Assembly: GCA_027490975.1 (NCBI GenBank)
Contig: JAIXXA010000019.1
Location: 1 to 45,904 of the forward strand
Source of the DNA: Rhodospirillaceae bacterium
Lineage (GTDB): Bacteria; Pseudomonadota; Alphaproteobacteria; CACIAM-22H2
Direction of reading: 5' to 3'
DNA: 45,904 nt
Shown piece after piece: positions 7,056 to 14,132 of the stretch. The notes under the pieces are model-generated. The model worked only from the letters and a program-made list of their open reading frames with translations. It was not told the origin of the DNA and searched no databases. Within the stretch, counting starts at the first letter, position 1; the number at the start of each line of letters is the position of its first letter. The position numbers and the translations under genes were made by a program.

Positions 7056-9992
7056 TTAGGCCTTCTCGATGCGGCACAAGGTGGTTTTGGTTTCTTGCAT
7101 CTGGGTCACGGGGTCGTAGCCGTACGTGGTGACGGTGTTGACCGCTTCGCCCAGCACGATGGGGTCGGTGCCTTGCGGGTAGGTCGAACGCATGTCCTTG
7201 CCCATCCAGTGCCCCGCGAAGTGGAAGGGCATCCAGGCAACGCCCTGGCCCACGCGCTCGGTGACGAGCGCTTTGACCTTGATCTTCGAGTTGTTCTCGG
7301 GCCCGAACACCCACACGTCGTCGTTGTTCTTGGCACCGATCCGGCGCGCGTCGGCCGGGTGGATTTCGACGAACATGCTCTGCTGCAGTTCGGCGAGCCA
7401 CTTGTTGGAGCGCGTTTCGTCGCCGCCGCCCTCGTACTCGACCAGACGGCCCGAGGTGAGGATCGTCGGGAACTGCTTGGACACGTCGCGATCCTGGATC
7501 GTCTTGAACAGGGTCGGCACGCGGTGCAGAACGCGGTCGGTGTAGGTCGGATACTTGCGCACCATTTCGCGGTCCGCCGAATAGAGCGGCTCGCGATGGA
7601 CGGGCACGGGATCGGGGAAGTTCCACACATTCGCGCGCGCGCGCGCGTTGCCCTTGGGATCGCACCCGTGCGCGATCGCAACGCGCATGAGACCGCCCGA
7701 CGTGTCGAAGTTCCAGGGCACGTTGTCGGCGTTGCCGCCGAACACCATCGTGCCGATCTCGAGGATCTCGGCGCGCTCGGCGTCGGTGAGTTCGCCTTCC
7801 CAGCCCAGACGCTTCAGCATGCCGTAGCTGAAAGCGGGATACCCGTCCTTGATATCCGAGCCCTTCGAGAACAGGCCGTCGGCGAGCAGGCTCACGCCTT
7901 CGCGCTCCGCGCCGAACAGCACGCGGAAATTGCCGCCGCCTTCGGCCACGGGGACCGACTGGTCGTAGAGGATGTGCGTGTCGGTGTGGCGATGCTCGGG
8001 TTTGCCCCAGCACGGCCAGGGCAGACCGTAGAACTCGCCCTTTTTGATTTCGGCCATGCCGTCCTTGGCCGGAATGTCCTTGAGCGCCTTCAGATTGACG
8101 CGATCGAACGCGTCTTGGTTGGCCATGTGCGCCTTCAGGCGTTCCGGGCTCTGGCCCGAATAGCCGGCCGTAAAGCAGGTGCGGTTGATTTCGCGCAGGA
8201 TGCTCTCGGCTTCCGGCATGTTGCCGTCGACCTTGATGTTCTTGAACATCTCGGCGGCGAAACCGAACTTCTTGGCGAAGAGATACATGATCTCGTAGTC
8301 GTTTTTCGATTCGAAGATCGGATCGACGACCTGCTCGCCCCACTGCAGCGACCGGTTGGAGGCCGTGCGGCTGCCGCGCATTTCGAGCGACGTGCAGGCC
8401 GGCAGCAGATAGACGCCGTCCTTGCGCTCGGCCGCCATGACCGGGATCTGCACCGGATGCGGATCGATCACGACGAGCGTGTCGACCTTCTCCATCGCCT
8501 TCTTGCCGTCGGGCCCGCGGGTCTGCGTGTTGGCGCCGTGGCCCCAGAACACCATCGCCTTGATGTTGTCGGGCTGGCCCGTGAGGTTCGCCTTGGCTTC
8601 GAGCGCCAAGTCATGCCAACGCGACTGCGGCGTGCCCGGCATTTCCATCAAGGCCTTCGAGCGGAAGCGGCCGAGCATGTACTCGTACGGCACGCCCCAG
8701 CCGCGCGCGAAATGGCGCCACGCCTGTTCGGTGAGGCCGTAGTAGTTCGGCAGGTTCAGCACGTCGAGGCCGAGGTCGGTCGCCCCTTGCACGTTGCAGT
8801 GGCCGCGGAAGATGTTGGTGCCGCCGCCCGCCACGCCGATCGTGCCGTAGTTCATGTTGAGGATGCAGTAGGCGCGCACGTTGGCCGAACCCACCGTGTG
8901 CTGCGTGCCGCCCATGCACCAGATCACGGTGAAGGGCCGGTTGTTCCACAGCGTCTGCGCCACGCGGCGCAGTTGGGTGCCCGGCACGCCGGTGATGCGC
9001 TCGACTTCGGCGGGGTTGTACTTGGCGACTTCCTTCTTGACGTCGTCCCAGCCGTAGACGCGGCGCTTCACGAACTCTTCGTCCGTCCAGCCGTTTTCGA
9101 ACGCGTGCCAGAGAATGCCCCAGATCAGCGGAATGTCCGTGCCCGGACGCAGGCGCACATGCTCGGTCGAGTGGGCGGCCGTGCGCGTGAAGCGCGGGTC
9201 GCACACGATGAACGGCGCTTGGTTGTTTTCCTTGCCGCGCAGCACGTGCAACAGCGACACCGGATGCGCTTCGGCCGGATTGCCGCCGATCAGGAAGATC
9301 GAGCGCGAGTTCTGGATGTCGTTGTAGGAGTTCGTCTGGGCACCGTAGCCCCACGACTGGGCAACGCCCGCCACCGTCGTCGAGTGGCAGATGCGCGCCT
9401 GGTGATCGATGTTGTTCGTCCCCCAGAAGGCCGCGAACTTGCGGTTGAGATAGGCCGCTTCGTTCGTGAACTTGGCCGACCCCAGCCAATAGACCGAGTC
9501 CGGGCCCGCCTCTTGGCGGATCTTCAGCAGGCGGTCGCCCACTTCATTGACGGCCTGGTCCCAGGTCATGCGCTGCCATTTGCCGGCAACGAGCTTCATC
9601 GGATATTTGAGGCGACGGTCGCCATGCACGAGCTCGCGGATCGCCGCGCCCTTGGCGCAGTGGGCGCCGAGATTGATCGGCGAGTCGAACGACGGCTCTT
9701 GGCCCGTCCACACGCCGTTCTGCACTTCGGCCGTCACGGTGCAGCCGACCGAGCAGTGGGTGCACATGTTCTTGACGACCTTGGTGGCGACGCCGAATTT
9801 CGGCGCTCCCGCCGCCGCACCGGCGGCTTCGACGGTCTTGAGCTGCAGCGAAGCGGCGGCGGCAATGCCGCCCGCCACGAGGCCCGAACGGCGCATGAAG
9901 GCGCGGCGATCCATCGCGGCACCGGCAGCCCCAGCAAGAGCGGCGGTCAAACGCGCGCCGACGGCCTTGCCCGAAGATTTCTTGGTCAGCAT
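7056..9992 (-). CDS. fdhA: Formate dehydrogenase catalytic (alpha) subunit, Mo/W-bis-MGD, cysteine type, Tat-exported
   Basis: A 978-aa molybdopterin oxidoreductase oxidising formate to CO2. A Tat signal with twin arginines (MDRRAFMRRS, residues 27-36) is followed by a hydrophobic stretch; export is periplasmic. The [4Fe-4S] ligands are Cys77, Cys80, Cys84 and Cys112. The metal ligand is Cys202 in ARICHSTT, where E. coli FdnG has selenocysteine, with the catalytic His203 and a downstream arginine expected. The C-terminal MGD-binding domain runs to ETKTTLCRIEKA. The start at 9992 has AAGGAG 10 nt upstream; Met27 is an alternative start but lacks one. It follows the Tat-target gene by 13 nt and precedes fdhB by 19 nt. 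Confidence 0.97.
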   Translation of the reverse strand: MLTKKSSGKAVGARLTAALAGAAGAAMDRRAFMRRSGLVAGGIAAAASLQLKTVEAAGAAAGAPKFGVATKVVKNMCTHCSVGCTVTAEVQNGVWTGQEPSFDSPINLGAHCAKGAAIRELVHGDRRLKYPMKLVAGKWQRMTWDQAVNEVGDRLLKIRQEAGPDSVYWLGSAKFTNEAAYLNRKFAAFWGTNNIDHQARICHSTTVAGVAQSWGYGAQTNSYNDIQNSRSIFLIGGNPAEAHPVSLLHVLRGKENNQAPFIVCDPRFTRTAAHSTEHVRLRPGTDIPLIWGILWHAFENGWTDEEFVKRRVYGWDDVKKEVAKYNPAEVERITGVPGTQLRRVAQTLWNNRPFTVIWCMGGTQHTVGSANVRAYCILNMNYGTIGVAGGGTNIFRGHCNVQGATDLGLDVLNLPNYYGLTEQAWRHFARGWGVPYEYMLGRFRSKALMEMPGTPQSRWHDLALEAKANLTGQPDNIKAMVFWGHGANTQTRGPDGKKAMEKVDTLVVIDPHPVQIPVMAAERKDGVYLLPACTSLEMRGSRTASNRSLQWGEQVVDPIFESKNDYEIMYLFAKKFGFAAEMFKNIKVDGNMPEAESILREINRTCFTAGYSGQSPERLKAHMANQDAFDRVNLKALKDIPAKDGMAEIKKGEFYGLPWPCWGKPEHRHTDTHILYDQSVPVAEGGGNFRVLFGAEREGVSLLADGLFSKGSDIKDGYPAFSYGMLKRLGWEGELTDAERAEILEIGTMVFGGNADNVPWNFDTSGGLMRVAIAHGCDPKGNARARANVWNFPDPVPVHREPLYSADREMVRKYPTYTDRVLHRVPTLFKTIQDRDVSKQFPTILTSGRLVEYEGGGDETRSNKWLAELQQSMFVEIHPADARRIGAKNNDDVWVFGPENNSKIKVKALVTERVGQGVAWMPFHFAGHWMGKDMRSTYPQGTDPIVLGEAVNTVTTYGYDPVTQMQETKTTLCRIEKA

Positions 9993-10005
9993 CGAATGGC
10001 TCTCC

Positions 10006-10206
10006 TTACTTCGCGAGCGCGTAATAGGTCTTCACATGCGCGGTTTCCGAGTAGCCGGCGCTTTCCAGCGTCGTCTCGGCCGCCTTGGCGGCAGACGGGG
10101 CCGCGATCGTGCCCGCACCTGCGGCGCTTGCCGCAACGGCGCCAAGGCCTGCGGCCTTGAAGAACTGGCGGCGATTGGCCGCTTTGGTGTCTGGGTTGTT
10201 GCTCAT
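10006..10206 (-). CDS. Formate dehydrogenase region Tat-signal small protein
   Basis: A 66-aa protein of the short family found immediately upstream of formate dehydrogenase alpha genes in many proteobacteria. It has a twin-arginine motif (NRRQFFKAAG, residues 11-20), a hydrophobic Ala/Gly stretch, an AKA-type cleavage site near residue 42 and a mature tail of only about 24 residues ending YYALAK. Its exact job is unknown; a role as assembly or export helper is usually supposed. The start has GAGG upstream. It sits between the TorD-type chaperone (16-nt gap) and fdhA (13-nt gap). Confidence 0.88.
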   Translation of the reverse strand: MSNNPDTKAANRRQFFKAAGLGAVAASAAGAGTIAAPSAAKAAETTLESAGYSETAHVKTYYALAK

Positions 10207-10222
10207 GGTCTGCCTCGCCCCT

Positions 10223-11116
10223 CTATCCGTTATTCGGTTCGTGTCGTTGGTCGCCTTCGTCCATTGCGAAGGCTGCGTTTTCGATTTCGATGAAGATGCG
10301 GCCGATCTGGCCGACCGGCATGTAGAGCCGAGCCGACTTGGCCGCCGCCAGATCGGCAAAAAACCGCTCCGCCCAAGGGGCGATGTGCGCCGCGAAAAAC
10401 GCGCGCTGGGTTGCAAGCGACGCAGGCTTGCCGAAAGCGCCGACGATGAGACCGGCCATCGTTTCGCACAATGAAGCGATATGATCTTCGGGCTCGGGCC
10501 GGTTGGCCGCACGCACGATGCCAAGCTCGGCCATTGCACCGCGCAGCGTGGCGAGCGGCTTCTCGTGCAGGAAACCGGTCAGATAGTAGGACGCGTAGGG
10601 CAGGAGTTCGCCCTGCGAGAGGCCGATGAACAGATCGTGGAATTCTTCGCCCACCTGCTCGACCGTCGTGCGCTGGGCGGTCTTGGCAAGAGCCGCAATA
10701 TGGCTGCCGAGCTCGCTGTCGTCGCCGCCGATCGCGGCAAGGCGTGCCAGGAACGCTTCGTCCGGCGCTTGCGCCAGCAATTCGCCGAGCAGCGCATACC
10801 ACTGGGCGCGCATCAACTCGTCTTCGTCGATTTCGATTTCGTCGGCTTGCGCGGCTGCGGACGGCGCCTTGAAGTCGGTCGCAGCGGCGCTTGCCGTCGG
10901 GTACACGTCGGGTCGCAGCTCCGAGCGCGGCACGCCGGTTGCGGTTTCGATGGCGAGCACAGCTTCGGCCGGCGCGCGCTTGGCGACTTTCACCCAATGC
11001 CAGACATGGCCCTGCGACTTGCCGATCGCGCGCGCCAATGCCGTCTGCCCCCCCGCTCGCTCGATCGCAAGCTCAAGGGCCGCAAGGCTGCGCGCAACGG
11101 CTGGGCTCTCGCTCAT
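10223..11116 (-). CDS. Fusion of a Cro/YdaS-like HTH domain with a TorD-family molybdoenzyme chaperone
   Basis: A 297-aa two-domain protein. Residues about 8-65 resemble the YdaS/Cro-type helix-turn-helix (GGQTALARAIGKSQGHVWHW, then AVLAIETATGVPRSELRPDVYP). A low-complexity linker spans about 65-95. Residues about 100-285 form an all-helical TorD/DmsD-like chaperone with EEFHDLFIG, GELLPYASYYLTGFLHEKPL and the PEDHIASL signature. TorD-type proteins bind the Tat signal of molybdoenzymes and aid cofactor insertion, here presumably FdhA. The HTH suggests the same polypeptide may control the operon. The start at 11116 is preferred since the fold starts there; the frame stays open upstream to 11269. 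It is first in the fdh operon. Confidence 0.85.
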   Translation of the reverse strand: MSESPAVARSLAALELAIERAGGQTALARAIGKSQGHVWHWVKVAKRAPAEAVLAIETATGVPRSELRPDVYPTASAAATDFKAPSAAAQADEIEIDEDELMRAQWYALLGELLAQAPDEAFLARLAAIGGDDSELGSHIAALAKTAQRTTVEQVGEEFHDLFIGLSQGELLPYASYYLTGFLHEKPLATLRGAMAELGIVRAANRPEPEDHIASLCETMAGLIVGAFGKPASLATQRAFFAAHIAPWAERFFADLAAAKSARLYMPVGQIGRIFIEIENAAFAMDEGDQRHEPNNG

Positions 11117-11182
11117 CGGGCTTGCCCCACAAAGCGGTTTGTAACGCCGACCACAAAGACTTTGACTGGACGCAGCAGCATT

Positions 11183-11267
11183 GAAAACTGGCAGTTTCTC
11201 GCGTGTGTTTTTGCTTCTTGGCACCGGCACTTGCAGATCGCGAAACTCATTTTTGTTGTGTAGTTTC
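11183..11267. promoter_or_regulatory. Two inverted AAACT/AGTTT pairs upstream of the fdh operon, candidate operator
   Basis: Pair one is AAACT (11185-11189) and AGTTT (11193-11197), separated by 3 nt. Pair two is GAAACT (11242-11247) and AGTTTC (11262-11267), separated by 14 nt. Both lie between the putative promoter and the first gene of the fdh operon. They could be binding sites for the HTH domain encoded just downstream, or mRNA hairpins. No protein is assigned. Confidence 0.4.
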
Positions 11268-11284
11268 AACGATCAGACCACCAA

Positions 11285-11313
11285 GCTATGCGACAGCTCG
11301 GTACCGCTGTCAA
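11285..11313 (-). promoter_or_regulatory. Putative sigma-70-type promoter of the formate dehydrogenase operon
   Basis: On the minus strand a perfect TTGACA (11313-11308) is followed after 17 nt by CATAGC (11290-11285), which matches the -10 consensus at three positions. It would give a leader of about 160 nt before the HTH-TorD gene at 11116. The whole gap between 11116 and 11413 has a visibly lower GC content than the genes around it, as expected of a regulatory region. Confidence 0.45.
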
Positions 11314-11412
11314 GAGGCTGCAACATCGCGGGATACCGTGTGCGGCGCAACATACAAAAACGTTTGTTGACGGGGGTTGACGCGCAAAATTGCTGCAGCG
11401 CAGCAAAAACGT

Positions 11413-11964
11413 TCAGCTCGGTTCTTCGGTGGCCTTGGCCTGCGAATCGGCCGGCGTCGCCGCGACCTGTGCGGCCGCTTCCTTCTCGGCGGCAATTTTG
11501 TCGGCCGCTTCTTTGCGTTCGATCTCTTCGACCGCCTCGACCATGCCCGAACCCACACGATAGATCGTGTTCAACAACCCGTTGGGGAAAGTCGGCACGG
11601 CGTTGAAATCGATCGAATGGCACTCGGAAATGTCGATGGTCGCGAAATGCGGATCCATCGTCCAGAGCTTGCGCAAGGCGAGCTTGCGCGTGTCTTCGGC
11701 GACGTCCTTGTTCATGAACAGCGAAAAATCCGAGTCCTTGGTCAGCGTCTCGAGCGGCGGCAGTTCGGTCTTCGGCGCCGCGGCCGTCTCCGCCGGTTTT
11801 TCGGCTTTCTCCGACGGCGCTGTTTCGGGCACAGCCAGTGCCGCCACCGGCGCAGGCTCGGCTTCGGCAACGGGCGCCGGTGCTGGCGGCACGGCGCGCG
11901 CCTCGGCCTTCAGGCGCGACCAGCGGCCGGCGAAACCTTCGCGCGGGCGCTCGGCGTCAGCCAT
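11413..11964 (-). CDS. DUF3306 family protein, formate dehydrogenase accessory
   Basis: A 183-aa protein of the DUF3306 family. The N-terminus has GFAGRWSRLKAEAR, followed by an Ala/Pro/Glu-rich linker (residues 25-70), the conserved LTKDSDFSLFMNKDV...RKLALRKLW block (about 78-105), and a charged Ala/Glu/Lys C-terminal tail likely to be helical. Function is unknown. The family is repeatedly found beside DUF3305, fdhD and mobA in formate dehydrogenase loci. The start at 11964 lies inside the end of the DUF3305 gene (8-bp overlap), so the two are translationally coupled. It is last in the fdhD operon. No signal peptide or membrane segment. Confidence 0.87.
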   Translation of the reverse strand: MADAERPREGFAGRWSRLKAEARAVPPAPAPVAEAEPAPVAALAVPETAPSEKAEKPAETAAAPKTELPPLETLTKDSDFSLFMNKDVAEDTRKLALRKLWTMDPHFATIDISECHSIDFNAVPTFPNGLLNTIYRVGSGMVEAVEEIERKEAADKIAAEKEAAAQVAATPADSQAKATEEPS

Positions 11965-12526
11965 TGTTTTCCTTCTGCGCGAAGGAGGCGCCGTAATCGT
12001 TGCCCTCCGCCCCCTTGCCGAAGCCCTTGTTCGGATCGATGCGCGTGCGCTTGCGCTTCTTGAACACTTCTTCGACATGGTAGGCGCGCACATAGTCGCC
12101 GAGCCAAACCATCAGCGCCTCGGGCATCGGCACTTTCTCGACGACATGTTCGCCGTCGACCGAATAGGCTTCCGCCTCGCCGGGGCTTACCGTCACGTGG
12201 CGCACGACGATGCCGGGTGCCGGCAGCGAGGGATCGCGGCGCAGCACGACATAGACGGCGGGGACCGGCTCGGCCAGGTTCATGCGGTAGGTCACGGTCT
12301 CGGCCACGAACAACGCGATCGGGAACTCGCCCGCATACCAGATCGTCGTGTCGTCCTCGCGGCGCAGTTCTGTCCAAGGTGCGAACGCAACGCCGCCCAG
12401 CACGACCGAATGCGGCCGCCATTGCGGCTCGCCCCAGGCGGTGCGCGGCGGCGACTGGGCGACGAGCACGCCGATCGACAGATGCGCGTCTTTGGGCGGA
12501 ACGATTTGCGGATCGGGCGTGTTCAT
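11957..12526 (-). CDS. DUF3305 family protein, formate dehydrogenase accessory
   Basis: A 189-aa soluble protein of the DUF3305 family. It opens with a beta-rich half carrying the conserved W-x-P-x-x-V-x-L-G-G pattern (PQWRPHSVVLGG, residues 34-45). ADTTIWYAGEFPIALF-like strands follow, then VYVVLRRD and a C-terminal MVWLGDYVRAYHVEEVFKKRKRTR helix. Its biochemical role is unknown; it partners DUF3306 in formate dehydrogenase clusters. The start ATG overlaps the mobA stop by 4 bp and its end overlaps the DUF3306 start by 8 bp, so it lies in the middle of a coupled operon. Confidence 0.87.
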   Translation of the reverse strand: MNTPDPQIVPPKDAHLSIGVLVAQSPPRTAWGEPQWRPHSVVLGGVAFAPWTELRREDDTTIWYAGEFPIALFVAETVTYRMNLAEPVPAVYVVLRRDPSLPAPGIVVRHVTVSPGEAEAYSVDGEHVVEKVPMPEALMVWLGDYVRAYHVEEVFKKRKRTRIDPNKGFGKGAEGNDYGASFAQKENNG

Positions 12527-13143
12527 GGGCTCGCCTGGGCCAGCAGATCGTGGGCGGCCGCCAGATCGTCGGGCCGATTGGCGTTGAAAAACGGATCGAA
12601 GGGTTGGGCGTCGAATGCGACCATGGCGACCTTATAGCGCGCCGTCCAGCGATCGACCTTGAAGATTCTTTCGGCCGCAAGCGCATGGCGCAGCGCTTCG
12701 CGCAGGTCGACGCGCCACAGGCCGAACACCGGATGCGCTTGACCGTCCGACGTCGCGCACGCAAGATCGGCACCTTCGCGCGCAACGGCTTCGACGAAGC
12801 GCGCGACCAGATCGCGCGGCAGGAAGGGGGCGTCGGCCGCGAAGCTCGCAACGTAGCGGGCCGCAGGCGCATGTGCCGCCGCCCAATCGAGCCCGGCCAA
12901 AATGCCCGCGAGCGGCCCTGCAAAATCCGGCACGCTGTCGCTCGCGACCGGCAGGCCAAATGCGGAAAAACGCGACGCATCGCCATTGGCATTGAGCACG
13001 AGTGCTGAGACCTGCGGCGTGGCGCGCGCCAGAATATGCGCCAGGATCGGCTTCCCGCCCAAATCGCGCAGGCATTTGTCGCCCCCGCCCATGCGCGTCG
13101 ACTGGCCGCCCGCCAACACCACGCCCGCGATCGGCTCAGCCAT
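12523..13143 (-). CDS. mobA: Molybdenum cofactor guanylyltransferase MobA
   Basis: A 206-aa nucleotidyltransferase that joins GMP from GTP to molybdopterin to form MGD, the cofactor form needed by FdhA. The N-terminal signature VVLAGGQSTRMGGGDK (residues 9-24) binds nucleotide; GGKPILAHIL follows. FAADAPFLPRDL carries the metal-binding aspartate, and the C-terminal NANRPDDLAAA is typical. The start at 13143 lies within the last codons of fdhD (8-bp overlap); a longer frame to 13197 would overlap fdhD further without reason. Operon order fdhD-mobA-DUF3305-DUF3306. Confidence 0.95.
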   Translation of the reverse strand: MAEPIAGVVLAGGQSTRMGGGDKCLRDLGGKPILAHILARATPQVSALVLNANGDASRFSAFGLPVASDSVPDFAGPLAGILAGLDWAAAHAPAARYVASFAADAPFLPRDLVARFVEAVAREGADLACATSDGQAHPVFGLWRVDLREALRHALAAERIFKVDRWTARYKVAMVAFDAQPFDPFFNANRPDDLAAAHDLLAQASP

Positions 13144-14011
13144 CTTCCGCACCTTTCCGCCGCAGCTTGGCGTCTTCTTCGGCCGCTTCGCGCGCACTCG
13201 CGTCGAACACGACGCGCTCGGGGCCGGCCAGCACGACGAAGCGGCCGCCGCGCGCGCGCCCGATCAAGGTGAGGCCGGCTTTGCGCGCAAGCTCGACCCC
13301 CCACGCCGTGAAGCCCGAACGCGACACCAGGATCGGAATGCCCATCTGCACGGTCTTGATCACCATCTCCGAGGTGAGGCGGCCGGTCGTGTAGAAAATC
13401 TTGTCGTCCGGCGCAAGGCCGTGGCGATACATGTAGCCCGCGATCTTGTCGACCGCGTTGTGGCGCCCGACATCCTCCATATAGACAAGGGCGCGGTCGG
13501 CCGCACACAGCACGCAGCCATGGATCGCGCCCGCTTCGAGATAGAGCGAGGGGGCGGTGTTGATCGTGCGCAGCAGGCGGTAGAGTTGCGAGGTCTTGAG
13601 GCGCGCGCTTTTGTCCAGCGCCACCTTGTCGAATTTTTCCATCAAGTCGCCGAACGCGGTGCCCTGCGCGCAGCCCGAGGTCAGCGTTTTCTTGCGCAGC
13701 TTGTCTTCGAAGTCGGTCTCGCGATCCGTGCGCACCACGACCACGTCGAGTTCGGCGTCGAACTCGACACCCGTAACCTTCGCGTCGGCGGGCAGCATGT
13801 TCTGGTTCAAGAGATAGCCGAGTGCCAGATACTCCGGATAGTCGCCGATCGTCATCATCGTGACGATTTCGCGCGCATTGAGATAGAGCGTAAGCGGCTT
13901 TTCGGCGACGACCGAGGTTTCGACGGCCGCCCCGGTCTGGTCGATGCCCGAGACGCGCGCCACGAGCCGCGCGTCGGCGGGATCGGGCATCAGCAGGAAT
14001 TCGTTTGCCAT
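13136..14011 (-). CDS. fdhD: FdhD, formate dehydrogenase accessory sulfurtransferase
   Basis: A 291-aa protein that transfers sulfur from a cysteine desulfurase to bis-MGD before insertion into FdhA. Recognised by EKPLTLYLN, TMMTIGDYPEYLALGYL, GAIHGCVLC, MEDVGRHNAVDKI and TTGRLTSEMVIKTVQMGIPILVSRSG. The sulfur-carrying loop reads TSGCAQG: Cys114 is present, but the second cysteine of the E. coli-type CxxC (C121/C124) is replaced by Gly117. The start at 14011 fits family length; longer in-frame extensions run antisense to the next gene. First gene of a coupled minus-strand operon and divergent from the [4Fe-4S] protein gene, with a 121-nt shared promoter region. Confidence 0.95.
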   Translation of the reverse strand: MANEFLLMPDPADARLVARVSGIDQTGAAVETSVVAEKPLTLYLNAREIVTMMTIGDYPEYLALGYLLNQNMLPADAKVTGVEFDAELDVVVVRTDRETDFEDKLRKKTLTSGCAQGTAFGDLMEKFDKVALDKSARLKTSQLYRLLRTINTAPSLYLEAGAIHGCVLCAADRALVYMEDVGRHNAVDKIAGYMYRHGLAPDDKIFYTTGRLTSEMVIKTVQMGIPILVSRSGFTAWGVELARKAGLTLIGRARGGRFVVLAGPERVVFDASAREAAEEDAKLRRKGAEDG

Positions 14012-14132
14012 GCGCGCGAGAATGGCCCCCAATGGCGGGCGGTTCAAGGGCAGCGTTGCCAAAGAAACGCCTTGATCGCGTCGCCCGGCTTTGCCACATA
14101 ACGGCCGAGGAATCCGCCCCCCGAAAGCGCCC

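Noticed and set aside
9382-9402. Possible selenocysteine in FdhA
   Set aside because: The metal-ligand position reads as a normal cysteine codon in ARICHSTT, so no UGA recoding is needed.
7095-10160. A 1021-codon open frame on the plus strand, antisense to fdhA
   Set aside because: The translation is Arg/His/Ala-rich without domains, and mirrors the codon bias of the well-supported fdhA gene; it is a high-GC shadow frame.
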